Below, one piece after another: positions 36,550 through 46,902 of a DNA stretch of 64,000 nucleotides. The notes beneath the pieces were generated by a model, which saw nothing but the letters and a program-made list of their open reading frames with translations, had not been told where the DNA came from and ran no database searches. Within the stretch, counting starts at the first letter, position 1. Every line of letters starts with the position of its first letter. This stretch comes from Halocafeteria seosinensis. Lineage: Eukaryota > Sar > Bigyra > Bicosoecida. Position numbers and translations under genes: made by a program. The stretch is taken from contig LVLI01000172.1 in assembly GCA_001687465.1 (NCBI GenBank), positions 1-64,000 on the forward strand. Direction: 5' to 3'.

Positions 36550-38573
36550 ATGTCAAAGAACCAAGAGAAAGAAAAAGCCATGGAGTACCTCCGTGAACAC
36601 AATCTCGAAGTGGTGCTGAATGGGTTCGTCAATCGTGTGGCCCGCGAGAGGTGCGTGTTATCTTCAATGAACTACTCCAGTATTTGAATTCGAAGATACA
36701 TATTGCTCTTAGTTCCTTCCTTATGCAGACCAGAAGACCCCATTTTGACGCTCGAACACAGTCTCAGGTAGGCCATTGTATTATTTAACTCCTTGACTCC
36801 CCCCAAGGCACAGGTTCAATTTGACTGTGGGAATGCAGCGCGGAAGCTACCAAACGCAGAGGAATTGTTGCAGTCGAAGCAGAACCGTATTCGGTAGGTC
36901 ACTACGCTACCCACCCCAAGAGGGTCTCGACAGAACTAATGAGGAATTATATTGCAATTGATAACACTTGGATTTGATGCAGATTAATGGGTTCTTGTTC
37001 GCTGTGCAAGTAACTCTTTGGACGCATATGTCAACCCAAGTTTGCATTTCTCCGATTGAGCCAGTTAGCCAATTTCGTGAGACATGTTCGTTACTTTCAT
37101 ATGAAAATGCCGCAAAAGCTGCAGCGATAGTCAACAGTAAGATATCAGAGGCTATATTAGGAATCGACCCTCAGGAACAGGAACGACTAGACAAATCGAT
37201 TGGTGACATATGCACCCGATACGCTGCAGAAATCGGGCACTTCAATATTGGGATAGCGACTTCCTTAGCGGTGCTACGTTGTGGTAGAGATGTTGCGGCG
37301 AATTCCATGACAAATTACTTGTTGGATAAGTTCATGCTGAAGGTGCCTCAGAGTTCGTTTTCCACGCTCCTTCTGCCGATGATCTCTCCGTCCTTTTCGT
37401 CTGAGGGGCCCGTGATGTTGTCACGAGCAGTAGGCCTGGAATTGGATATTCAAAACTGCACAAATCTGCCAAGCACGTTGGCATCTCTATGTCAATGCCT
37501 GAAGGAGGAACTGCATGCTCGAAATATGCTAACGCTTGATATGGATTCCTTCGGAACAGTAGCACCCCCTATCCCTGTTAATGAACACTTTGGTGTGGAA
37601 CAAGCTGATACCCCATCGACAAAGAAAAAAGGCGGAAAGAAAGGAAAAGGTGACGCGGGTGACTCGGCCCCTCCATTGGCGGTCACAGAAAATGGGTTGA
37701 AGTGCATCCATACAATTGTTGAAAAACTCGGTGTGGGTCAGTCATTTGCTTTGTGCGGAGCAGCAGATTTGTTAATTAGTAAGGAGAAACTGCAAGAAGA
37801 AGAGGAGCAAGGAGCAGGAACAAAAGACAAAAAGAAAGGAGGAGGCAAGGGAAAGGGCGCTTCTGCAGCCGACTTTGCCGACGATGCCATACTGTATGAT
37901 TTCAACGCCCGTGTTAATTTTCCCGAGGACAGTCCTCCTCAAAGAGACATTCACCGTGCCGGTGATATAGTCGATGGTTACAGTAGGATGACACATGAGG
38001 TTTCATCGTTTTCTTCTGTAATCGACCCTTTGTCTGCGGACGATTCTGATGCTTGGAAGAGTCTGGTCTCTCCTCCAGAGAGCGGGGATGAAACTGCTTC
38101 ACCTAGGAGGCCAATAAAAAGTTTTATCGTTTGCACGCCGCAACATTCGCATGCCGACGCTGTGGAAAGGACACCGATGCTATCATTTGGGCATTTTAGT
38201 ACCATTTCCTCCCTCGTCGAGGCAGTCCAAACTGAATCCAAGACCTTTCCGAAGCTTGGGATATGTGCTCTTTCGATTGCACCGCTGAATGAATGTATAG
38301 CAGGTAAGCCGTGTCTGCTACATATCTTTCACTTATTGTTATTGCCTCATTTGCTATCGCTAAACAGATATTGCCTGTGCACTAGGAATCGAAGTAGCAC
38401 TACTCCCAGGACTGCTGCGCGAAGACGTCTTTCGTCTTGCCAAGCGGTTTCGCGAGCTGTCAGTGACCAACAATCACAATTCCACGCTCCCAGCACAGTC
38501 CCTCGACGAAGACACTGGAGTGGAGCAGGAAGAAAAAGAAGCACAACCCGAGTCGAAGGAAGAGTCACAATGA
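36550..38573 (+). CDS. ENO4: Enolase-4-like protein (ENO4)
   Basis: Five exons (36550-36650, 36729-36767, 36839-36893, 36983-38303, 38368-38573) give 573 residues. The N-terminus, EKAMEYLREHNLEVVL, matches the ENO4 start (AMEYYRENDVPRRLEE), which ordinary enolases lack. Enolase-like segments follow: AAKAAAIVNSKISEAILGID, FNIGIATSLAVLRCGRDVAA and VDGYSRMTHEVSSFSSVIDP followed by LSADDSDAWKSL (ENO4 has LIDPFRKEDSEQW). It ends IACALGIEVALLPGLLREDV. Lys/Gly-rich inserts (KKKGGKKGKG, KDKKKGGGKGKG) sit where ENO4 also has a Lys-rich linker. Human ENO4 is a sperm-tail protein needed for flagellar structure. Whether it catalyses the enolase reaction is doubtful; I did not find a full set of metal ligands. 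Exon 3's acceptor could instead lie 25 nt upstream. Confidence 0.85.
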
Positions 38574-39233
38574 GCAAGCTTGAGACTAGTTGGTACTTCA
38601 CGAGCGGACTACTCGAAGACATGCCGGGGTTGTATACCTCCATGGGCTGAATATCGCGCTTATTGGACAAGGAATGAACTGTCCTGGGAACCAGCATCAT
38701 TGAGAATAACCAGAAGACTGAATTGCTAAAATATTGGGTAACAATGATTCTGAGACAAGTCATGTGATAACATGTTACCACGGTACGGGTACGTTGCTCG
38801 CTGGATACCACCTGGATTCCGCTAACTCGTTCATACACAAAATAGACGTTCATCAACTTTGTGAAATGGACAAAATTCATATATACTGGTGTACTTTGAG
38901 CTTATCTCGCTTATCCTGTACGCCGGGATCGCCGTCAGACTCAGGATCCCGTTAACACCATGACTTTTCCGCAGCATATAGCGGACTTATTGGCATAGAT
39001 ATTGCTCTGTTGTGGCACATGATGTCTCCAACCGTATTTTTTGGTTAGCTCTTTAATCGGTAGCACCCGTACTATTGATTCTGGAGGGAAAGGTGTGCTG
39101 AGAGGGATGTAATGAGGCTTTATTTACCTTGAACACTTGTAAAAGCAGTGCACGTTCACTTTATTAGAGTCATTGGGGTATTTTCCTCTTCCCAAGTGCT
39201 TCGCACTGGCACACAATATAGGTGTCTATAATA
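38574..39233. other. Intergenic
   Basis: 660 bp between ENO4 and the TBC-PX gene. The inverted pair CTGTACGCCGGGATCGCCG / CAGGATCCCG near 38920-38950 may form a weak hairpin. No gene recognised; presumably the TBC-PX promoter. Confidence 0.4.
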
Positions 39234-41707
39234 ATGTCGTCCAAAGAGAGAAAGAACCAATGGAAATGGCCTAGCCATTGGATAGGTATGTCGTTCTTCG
39301 TCCTCCCCCGCTGCCCTCCTTCAATATGATATGGAAGTACGGTATTACAGAGCTCTTTGGCAAGCCTAGGAACATCCCAGAGACGTGTCAAGCAGCTATA
39401 CACCCGCACAGATGTGATTGGGAACAAATAACGGAAGAAATCGCTTCGAGAAATCTCGCTCTGGCTAAGCAAGACAGCAAATTCATTACATTAAAGCTCC
39501 CTGGGGAAGAAAATGCAAACTCAACCACGGGGGAAAAGAGTCCCGAGAAACCAGAAGCGGCTAATACACGAGACAGTGATGACGAAGCAGGAGGGCCCCA
39601 AGCCGTTGGGAATCCTTCGACTGCTACGGAGAGCCGAGAGCATTCTTACGAGACGGATAACGAAAAAATTGATTTTGTAAATACCAGTCTGGACTTGGCC
39701 TTCGCTGCTGGTCCCGCGGATGAGGGTACAGGAAGAAAAATTGACCGCGACATTAATCGAACGTTCCCGCTGTTTAATTCAGAAATCGTTGATTATGATC
39801 TTCCTATAAACCATCTGCGGCTTCGCTGCGTGCTCCGGGCGCTCGCTTCAAATCGAGGCTATGGTTTCTACACCCAAGGAATGAACCTGATATGCGCGCT
39901 TCTGCTGTTGGGTAGCTTCAAGAGGTATCCCGTTTTAGCCGATGATGCCGGTGTAGGTAACGATAACAGTGGTTTCAGGACAATTTCCAGTCACGAACGC
40001 CAGGAGAGCTCCAACAGCGGAGGAAGTGAATCTGGGCTAGCTATTAATCATAGCACTGACCCTAGTGATATTTCGGACCCAAACGGCCCTTCGCAAACGA
40101 CCCCCAAACGGTTACCCAGGGAGAAACAGGTTTACTGTATTGTGCGATATTTGTTCGACGACTGCAACATGCTGCAACTTTTTGAGAACGCTACACCCGC
40201 ATTAGATGTCTACATTCACTGCTTTTCGAAATACCTGGACAACAAACTACCTGCAGTCTCTCGAAGACTACAGGAAGTGAATTTCGCAACACATGCCTTC
40301 GCGATAGAGTGGTTTACAGCTTTATTCTCCACGGTAGTCCCTCTACATGTCTGTCTGTGTATCATTGACCTGTTAGTTAGCCAAAAGCTGGACAACGTTC
40401 TTTTTCGCATGTCCGTGGCGATCCTCAACAATGTCCCTGGGCTAACGGAAATGTCCGAAGATGAACTAATGTTATCGCTTAAACCGGCGATTGTCGGTTT
40501 GGATTTCGCCAAAATCTTCAGAGAAGCAATGAACCTAGATTCGGAAAGTGACGTTCTCAACATGATGCAAGATGGTATCAACGCTCTTCCATTATGTTAC
40601 AGAGAAGCTGTTTCCCCCATGGAGGCACTCTTAAATGGTACGACAACTGATGCTCCTGTTCCGCCGCCTTACTTTCATTTGATTTTGATGTCTCTTTTGT
40701 GCAGAAGAGTTGCTGTCGTCGCCCATTGGACGGGAGAACTCTGGTGAGGGAGCTGCATCGTCCGACAGAGACCGAAGGTCTTCTCTTCTTCGGGACTGGA
40801 GAAAGGCGCAAAATGCTCTGCATTCCTATGTGCCAATTTCTAAGTACAAGAGTTTAATGGACGTTGCGGCATCTCCTCCCACCCACCGGCGTGTCAACTC
40901 TTCCGATGAACGGTGGCTAGATGTTGAAATCGTAGGTCATGAAAATTCGGATTCTGTGACGGTACGTTTACCAAGTCGGTCAAAGATGCGTTCCTCATGT
41001 ACATCGGGACTTGCTTTGTTTCAATGCAGTTCTATAAGATTCGTTTTCGTATACCAATGGCTAATGTAGAAACACTCGTATTGCGAAGATATTCAGAAAT
41101 CCGTACTCTATATATGAAAATGGCGGCTAAAGTAGAGAGATGTCTCGAAAAACTACAAACTCCGGTGCGGGCATCCAACCACGTATCCACGTATGCCACC
41201 ATAGAAGAAGAGGACGGTCGAGAGCGCAAATTATCAGATGCAGTGAATGCCGAGCAAGTATCCACAGACTCTTCGGATTCAGACGATGAAAAAGGAACGA
41301 CGACAGGGTTGGATAGTCTTCCTGCCCAGGAAGTTTCCGTTCAATGGCATTCGGTGGATGACATGCCGCCGTTACCTCCAAAGAAGTATTTTGGCTCCCG
41401 AGATCTCAAGTTCATTGAGCAGCGAAAGCAGCAACTTCATACGTTATTTCGAGCATTAAGTCATCCGTTGTGCCCTTTGATGCGGGACTTTTTGACGCGG
41501 TATCATCTTTGGAATGCTTCTAGTCAGCAAGAAATCTTATCCCATGCTCGGGGACGTAGCCCGTCCACTGTCGCCCGAGACTTAATTTCTCAGGAGAGTG
41601 ACGGCGATGTGTTCAGGCCTGCTCGACAGGCTTTCTTTGAACTCTTCAACACATCAGATGAAGAGATACTTGGTAACCTAATGAAGGCGAACATGGAACT
41701 CAGTTGA
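39234..41707 (+). CDS. TBC-domain RabGAP fused to a PX domain
   Basis: Four exons (39234-39285, 39351-40637, 40705-40961, 41030-41707) give 757 residues. The N-terminal half is a TBC domain. IDRDINRTFPLFN supplies the IxxDxxR arginine finger and YGFYTQGMNLICALLLL the YxQ glutamine finger, so Rab-GAP activity is likely. A Ser/Asp-rich loop of about 60 residues interrupts it. After a linker (LLRDWRKAQNALHSYVPISK) comes a PX domain: FYKIRFRIP, LVLRRYSEIRTLY (the PI3P-binding RRYS), an acidic insert of about 75 residues, PPLPPKKYFG and FIEQRKQQLHTLFRAL. The PX splice (exon 3/4) falls inside its first strand. The protein probably turns off a Rab on PI3P-rich endosomes; the Rab is unknown. Confidence 0.82.
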
Positions 41708-41851
41708 ATGTGTTTCTATACGTGCCATACTGCCTCGGAAAAGCCTAAACACTTGTTTATGTAACCCCAAGGCGTTATCACGACGTAAGCGATGCACAAG
41801 CAGCGAGCAGTAAAGGTTTCTATATACATATTGGCGCATATGTTGGTTAAG

Positions 41852-42302
41852 TTAACATTTGTATAACACTACTCCTAGATTTCCTCCATACATCATATAT
41901 AACATATTCTTGGCGTGATGGGTCACGTCGAATCCGAAGCCCTCTCCTACGCAGCAATGCCAAGCAGGTCCAAACTTTTTATCACAACCTTCCTTTACCA
42001 ATTGAGCCATTTTCTGTCAAATTCCACACAAGTATAGAAAGCAATAGCATGATATGATATCATCAGGCTATCCGTAAATGTTGATAACTCACCTCATAGT
42101 CCTGTGTTTTAACATGTTTATCAATCGACGCCGTCACTATTTCGACTGTATCTTGCGTCTGCTCCGACGGCATATCAGAGTGCTGCGATCCCGTGTACAA
42201 ACATGCACAACGATACAAGAGTCTAAACCGGAAACATGTTATGCTATTGGGGAATCGACGTACCAGAATTTCGGAGCTCTGGAGCACCTTTTTGAAGTCC
42301 AT
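41852..42302 (-). CDS. DNAL4: Axonemal dynein light chain 4-like (LC8 family)
   Basis: Three exons (42302-42264, 42182-42093, 42013-41852) give 96 residues; no single open frame covers it. Both introns are GT-AG in phase 0. HSDMPSEQTQDTVEIVTASI matches the DNAL4 start (HSDMPEEMRVETMELC), and DKKFGPAWHCCVGEGFGFDV matches its core (DKKFGSSWHVVIGEGFGFEI). It ends MMYGGNLGVVLYKC (LYFGGTLAVCVWKC in human). The GEGFG in place of GRNFG separates it from LC8/DYNLL1. DNAL4 dimers sit on outer-arm dynein intermediate chains in cilia and flagella. Upstream codons remain open (KRRKGEK before the Met), so a longer N-terminus is possible. The stop is 144 bp from that of the convergent TBC-PX gene. Confidence 0.9.
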
Positions 42303-43494
42303 TTTTTCGCCCTTTCGTCGCTTCAACCGGAGTACGACCGAATAGGAGCCTCCCACTATCCAAACAACTTAGAGAAGTAGCTGTACAATATATCTCTCGC
42401 ATCTACAACAGCTAGTATAGACGGTCTTGCCGAGGATCTTGCCGTTAGCCTACGTGACGGAGACGACAATCTTTTCTCATTTTTCAAACTTCAACATCAG
42501 CCGCAAGGCTTAATAGGCTGCTTATTCGCATGTGTAGTGTGTACAACTATCATTTCAATCATGAGTGTGAATTAATGGCTCCTTAGTCACTTGCTTCACA
42601 CCAGGCCCACTGGACTCATCCGGCTCATCATACATGTAGTACCGATTATTCCGACATAGAGCGGGATATTTAGCCAATTGGGTAGAGAAGAGCAGTGCAG
42701 GTTACCAGCGGTGTTCTACCGATACTTCGCAGACGCAGAAAAATTTCGGAAATCCCTAATACACTAGACGGTATATTCGTACGATATAGACCGTTGAGCT
42801 CTAAATGGAACAGATTTAAATACTCCGGTCATCGCTCTGGCCTGCGGAACTGAATACACCACTGGTAACTTATTGCCGAGTACAACAATTATCCAAATCG
42901 AATAGAATACACGCTGCTTGCTATTTAATGACGACCAGATCCACGCTCAACACATTTCCAGACAGACAATGACGAACCGCAGAATACTATCTAAGCATAC
43001 GTGACGATCGTCAGAGGATGACCTGTTGGCATTAGCATGTCACACCCCTGTTAAGCAGCGACGGGACCCTGTTCCCAAACTCCACACTGGTTGCGCTAAG
43101 GTGGAATCGGTAGCGGCACTGTACCTGCCACAGCGACGTCAGGAATACCGTCGAGGGTAAGCATGGACGAACACGGCACTGTGCTCACCACAGCGATGAC
43201 GGCGCCCCGGGCGAACGCTTGTACAAACCACCTAATGTAAGAGGGGGGGGCTCAGATATTCCATCCAAGTTAACTTGCATCAGCATATCCCATATTGAAA
43301 CTCATTTCCTGAATGAGTTCAAATCCTCTCATTAATTCTCAGCATCGGTTTTCGAAAACCAGAAGGGCCAGCTGTCAAGCAGAAGCCTCCCCATCACTAT
43401 TTGCTGACCCTTTGCTCTGATAGCGACGTCCACTAATTGCTAGTGGGGGTCGATACTCTCTCCGTACAGTATTTCAGCAATTTGCAGCCAAGAT
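42303..43494. other. Intergenic with a diverged direct repeat
   Basis: 1.2 kb with no coding pattern. Two related units, GGCACTGTACCTGCCACAGC (near 43113) and GGCACTGTGCTCACCACAGC (near 43174), each followed by GAxGxC, form a direct repeat about 60 bp apart. AATGAG...CTCATT near 43313-43334 is a short perfect hairpin. No transfer RNA or transposon was recognised. Confidence 0.4.
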
Positions 43495-43911
43495 TCAGTC
43501 AGCATGCTCCAAATTCAGCTTCATTGAGACGATATCCATGTTGAGAAACAGCGCAAACCAGAGCCATAGGGAATATGGAATCAGCAAAGAATAGTATAAG
43601 CAAAGCCATGTGGTTTGAGAAGCCAAGGCCATCAACAATGCCGCTGATAGGTAGACATTCTTCCTAAATGCGAAGGGCCAGCTGTAATTCGCTACAAGAT
43701 TTAGGGCAAGTTGCGTTTCGAAATCAGTGACAGCCAAGCAGTATCCAATCAATGCATAGAGCAATGGCCATACGACACCAAATACCCAACCTGGGGGTTG
43801 GAATCGAGACCTTTTCTTGGGATCTTTTCCCGGAGGAGCTAGCACTCCTACGATGAAGCCTCCACCGATTACCGTCGCTGACGTCAGCAGTGCTTTCAGG
43901 ATGAATCTCAT
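43495..43911 (-). CDS. TSPO: TspO/MBR family membrane protein
   Basis: 138 residues, single exon. Start at MRFILKALLTSATVIGG, which gives the normal family length; the longer upstream open frame runs into the promoter of the divergent gene. Five hydrophobic helices fit the TspO bundle. Hallmarks: FQPPGWVFGVVWPLLYALIG in the loop and helix 2, and NLVANYSWPFAFRKN, equivalent to the NxxWSPxFF motif. TspO proteins bind tetrapyrroles and cholesterol-like molecules and sit in mitochondrial outer or secretory membranes; in algae and plants they are stress-linked. No targeting extension is seen. Divergent from PNPO. Confidence 0.88.
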   Translation of the reverse strand: MRFILKALLTSATVIGGGFIVGVLAPPGKDPKKRSRFQPPGWVFGVVWPLLYALIGYCLAVTDFETQLALNLVANYSWPFAFRKNVYLSAALLMALASQTTWLCLYYSLLIPYSLWLWFALFLNMDIVSMKLNLEHAD

Positions 43912-44146
43912 CTTCTTCGCTCTGGATAGTGGTGATCCAAAAAAAAATATGAGAGAAGTTCTCAGGCAACCCATACATTGAGTGAGGAAATGAAGGGGCT
44001 GCATTGAAATAAGCAAGATTCGACTGTGTGGCCCAGTGAGCTTCACAACCCTCAACTTTTGTACAACTATCAGTCGGTCAGGATTGTTGAGCACACAATA
44101 TTGCAGAGAGGTGGACTCCACATAAAGAGTGTTTCCTGGTTTGAAG
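43912..44146. promoter_or_regulatory. Bidirectional promoter TSPO/PNPO
   Basis: 235 bp between divergent start codons. It probably carries both promoters; a 9-A run lies near 43940-43948. No named element recognised. Confidence 0.45.
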
Positions 44147-44773
44147 ATGTCGCAAAAGAGTCGAGACGAAGATATCGAGGAATTGCTGTCGTCAGATCCC
44201 ATGACAGTCTTCGACCGATGGCTGCACGAAGCATTCCAGGATACTTCCATCAAAGACCCGAATGCGGTAACTGTGGCTACGGCCGATAAACATGGAATAC
44301 CAGATGCGAGAAATGTGCTGCTCAAAGAGCACACAGGCGACAAGTTCATTTTCTACAGTAGCTACGAAAGCAAAAAGGGACGGGACACGGAGGAAAATCC
44401 CAATGTCGCGTTAGTGTTCTTGTGGGCTTCACACGCACGGCAGGTTCGTGTACGGGGCACAGTGAAAAAATGTTCTCCGGAAAAGTCAGATAAATACTTT
44501 GCAAGCCGACCAAGAGAAAATCAGGTTGGAACATGGGCTTCTAAGCAGAGTTGTACAATTAGTGGTAGAAACGAATTAGATGAGAAAATTGAAGCAATGG
44601 AGCAAAAGTTTGGAAACGAGGATATACCTCGGCCATCGTTTTGGGGAGGCTACGAAGTTACTGCCAAAGAAATCGAATTTTGGGTTGGAGGGGCGTCTGG
44701 AAGGATGAATGATCGTTTCTTGTTTGAAAAGTCCGACAACGGTGAATGGACCATGAGTCGACTTTCCCCATGA
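44147..44773 (+). CDS. PNPO: Pyridoxamine/pyridoxine 5'-phosphate oxidase
   Basis: 208 residues, one exon; Met chosen at MSQKSRDEDI, with an upstream frame without family resemblance. It shows the order of PNPO motifs: FDRWLHEAF, PNAVTVATADKHGIPDARNV followed by LLKE, FIFYSSYESKKGRD (FMN phosphate contacts), NVALVFLWASHARQVRVRGT, SDKYFASRPRENQVGTWASK, and the C-terminal FWGGYEVTAKEIEFWVGG. The last residues, RLSP, match the family end xRLxP. The enzyme uses FMN and O2 to make pyridoxal 5'-phosphate in the cytosol or an organelle. There is no fused epimerase domain as in plants. It is convergent with DLIC. Confidence 0.95.
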   Translation: MSQKSRDEDIEELLSSDPMTVFDRWLHEAFQDTSIKDPNAVTVATADKHGIPDARNVLLKEHTGDKFIFYSSYESKKGRDTEENPNVALVFLWASHARQVRVRGTVKKCSPEKSDKYFASRPRENQVGTWASKQSCTISGRNELDEKIEAMEQKFGNEDIPRPSFWGGYEVTAKEIEFWVGGASGRMNDRFLFEKSDNGEWTMSRLSP

Positions 44774-45020
44774 ACTAGTTCACATCCACGAAGTAGAGAT
44801 GTATAATCCCTGTTTCCTCTTATAGCAGCTACGAGGATAGCTGGAAACGTCGATTCCCGTGACGCACTTTCGGTCCGTTTAACCGAAGCTTCGCGCGGAA
44901 ACAGCTGAAGGACGTTTCGTCAAATATACTCTTCAGAAAGCATTTCCTCCTTAACACTTCCATAGCCACACCCTCCTCCTACCAGATACATTGCTGAGGA
45001 GCAATCATCTCAAAGTCCTC

Positions 45021-46902
45021 TCATTTCTTTTGCGAACTCTTTCCCCCCTCGCGAAGCCTCTGAAAGAAGTGCTGTGGGTTTTGCGATCTAGTCGATCTCT
45101 TGGCTGGCTTCCCTCTGTCGGACGAGGCAGCACTGTCTTCACCTGAAGCAACAGAAGCAGCATCTTGTGATTCTTGGCCTTCTGTAGCGGCAGAAGCGGG
45201 TGTTGCTGTCCGAGCCTTCCGCTTGGGTTTAATGTTAAAAGTCACTTCGTCATCCTCCTCGGGCTGTGCACTCTTCGACACTACTGACCCTCGCTTTGAA
45301 TCCTCCGTAGCGTCCTTCGTTTCTCTCGCTTGCTCCTCCACCGCAATATCCTGAACATGACGAAACACATCTTCCAAGAAAGAAGCGTACGACTCCTTGG
45401 GACGATGGACTGGCAATTGATCTGCCAGATTCTTTAGCCATTCTTGCGAAGTCTGCATCGACTCAGTAATAACCCTGCTCTCTTCCTCTCGCTCCTTTAC
45501 GGAGACGTCACTTTGCTTTTCATGTTGCTGCGCTTGCAAAACGCCCATATCACGTGGAGCTCTTGCAGTTACACCAGGAGGAGTGGGCAAGTCTTTAAGT
45601 GTGTCCGTCTCGTCAATCCCAATGTCTTCAATTAGCTTTGTCGTATCAACACCCCACGGAACGAAGAGCCGTCCTTCGATGCCCTCTTCATGCAATATTT
45701 GGGCCTTCTCATGCATCTCGTTTACCTTGCTACCTTGATGCAGAAGATCCATTAATTCGAATATCCTACGGGTATTTGCCCGTTCTCTTGATGAGTGAAA
45801 TACTAAGGATGCTCCGTCTGCAGTGTCATACACAGGTTGAGGATTAGGTCAACGAAAGGTAGCACGGGGATTGCTTACTTTGCAAACAGAATTTCCGCAA
45901 TTCCTTTTGGACAATATCGATTTCTCGCGAACTTAGCTTCTGCAATAATTTGAAAGCATATTGCAATGACAATGATCCCGTAATAATAATGGTATGCGTA
46001 CCATAGAGTCTGGTAAAACTTCAGTCCATTTCCGCTCACTTTCTTCGGTACTTTGAAACGAAGAGTCCCTCACTAGAGTATCCATCTTGTTAAGGCACAC
46101 GATGAGATGATGAGGCACATTCTTCTCCATTTCTTTAAGCGCGGCTACCAAGTAATGTGCCCATGTGTTCAATTGAGCCGACAGTTCCCACGGCCTCGAA
46201 GCATCGAGCGTCAAAATAATTGGTAACGAATACGCCTCCCCACTCACTTGAGTGTTTTCGTTGAAAGGACTCCTATAGTCTGCACTAGTTTGAAGAGACG
46301 GAAGCAAGTGCAAGGCATCCGCGACCCAACAATGTGTTTTGCCAGGGCCCTCAGAATCTTCTGTAGCCAGGAGCGAAAGTAGGATGCGATAATGCAGTCC
46401 GAATGTACGGGTCATAGCTTACGTTCTGATCCATCAGTTTGAAAGTAAGTGTAGTAGGGAGAGGAGAGTTCGCAAACAAAGGGTGTTTTCCCAGGTTGAT
46501 GGTGTCCAGAATACTCGTTATCCACTGTATGCTCCTCACTGGGATGCCGTTGGTGAGTTTCGGAGCGCTTCTTACTCGAGGAGGAGCTGTCCTTGGATCC
46601 ACCCTTTTGTGACTTCTTACGTTCTTCGTGCAATGCCCGGGCCTCCTCTTTAAGTGCTTGTATCAGGCACCGCTTTCCACTTCCCGGAGGGCCTGTAATT
46701 TGAATTGCTTTAAGTCACCAGAACGAGCACCCACTCAGAAGCAGGACTTACCTAATATCCAGCATGTACCATCCCGTTCTAATGTTTCCTGGGCAGACTC
46801 TCTTGCATCTTTGAGAAGTGTTAGCCAAAGATTTTCAGCTTCCTGCTGCGGCTGCTGGATAGTCCCGTTCTCCTTTTCCTGCGTACTCTGTGTTTCCGTC
46901 AT
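45021..46902 (-). CDS. DYNC1LI: Dynein light intermediate chain (DLIC)
   Basis: Five exons (46902-46752, 46692-46423, 46360-46002, 45939-45879, 45817-45021) give 545 residues. A Ras-like domain starts with Walker A WILGPPGSGKRCLIQAL, split by intron 1. Then come YTYFQTDGSEQDSEGPGKTH and CWVADALHL (human NVWILDG), DASRPWELSAQLNTWAHYLV, VCLNKMDTL in the guanine position, ELRKFCLQ plus NGASLVFHSSRERAN (human RRFCLQYGAALIYTS), and GRLFVPWGVDTTKLIEDIG (human VFIPAGWDNEKKI). The C-terminal half is disordered and charged. Near the end, PQHFFQRLREGG resembles adaptor-binding helix 1 of human DLIC (LANFFNSLL). DLIC holds cargo adaptors on cytoplasmic dynein. Confidence 0.87.

Noticed and set aside
36968-38650. 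First read as a PA2G4/EBP1-like protein because of the Lys/Gly-rich stretches
   Set aside because: The N-terminal AMEYLREHN and the VIDPLSADDSDAW segment match ENO4; no methionine-aminopeptidase fold is present, and the end is supplied by a further exon to 38573.
38347-38880. 177-residue minus-strand frame over the ENO4 3' end
   Set aside because: Overlaps the last ENO4 exon and shows no family resemblance; likely a shadow.
43313-43334. GTTCAAATC in a hairpin, like a tRNA T-arm
   Set aside because: No acceptor stem, anticodon arm or D-arm of the right spacing around it.
43912-44349. Long open frame extending TspO upstream
   Set aside because: The extension covers the start of PNPO on the other strand and does not resemble TspO; the 138-residue form has normal family length.
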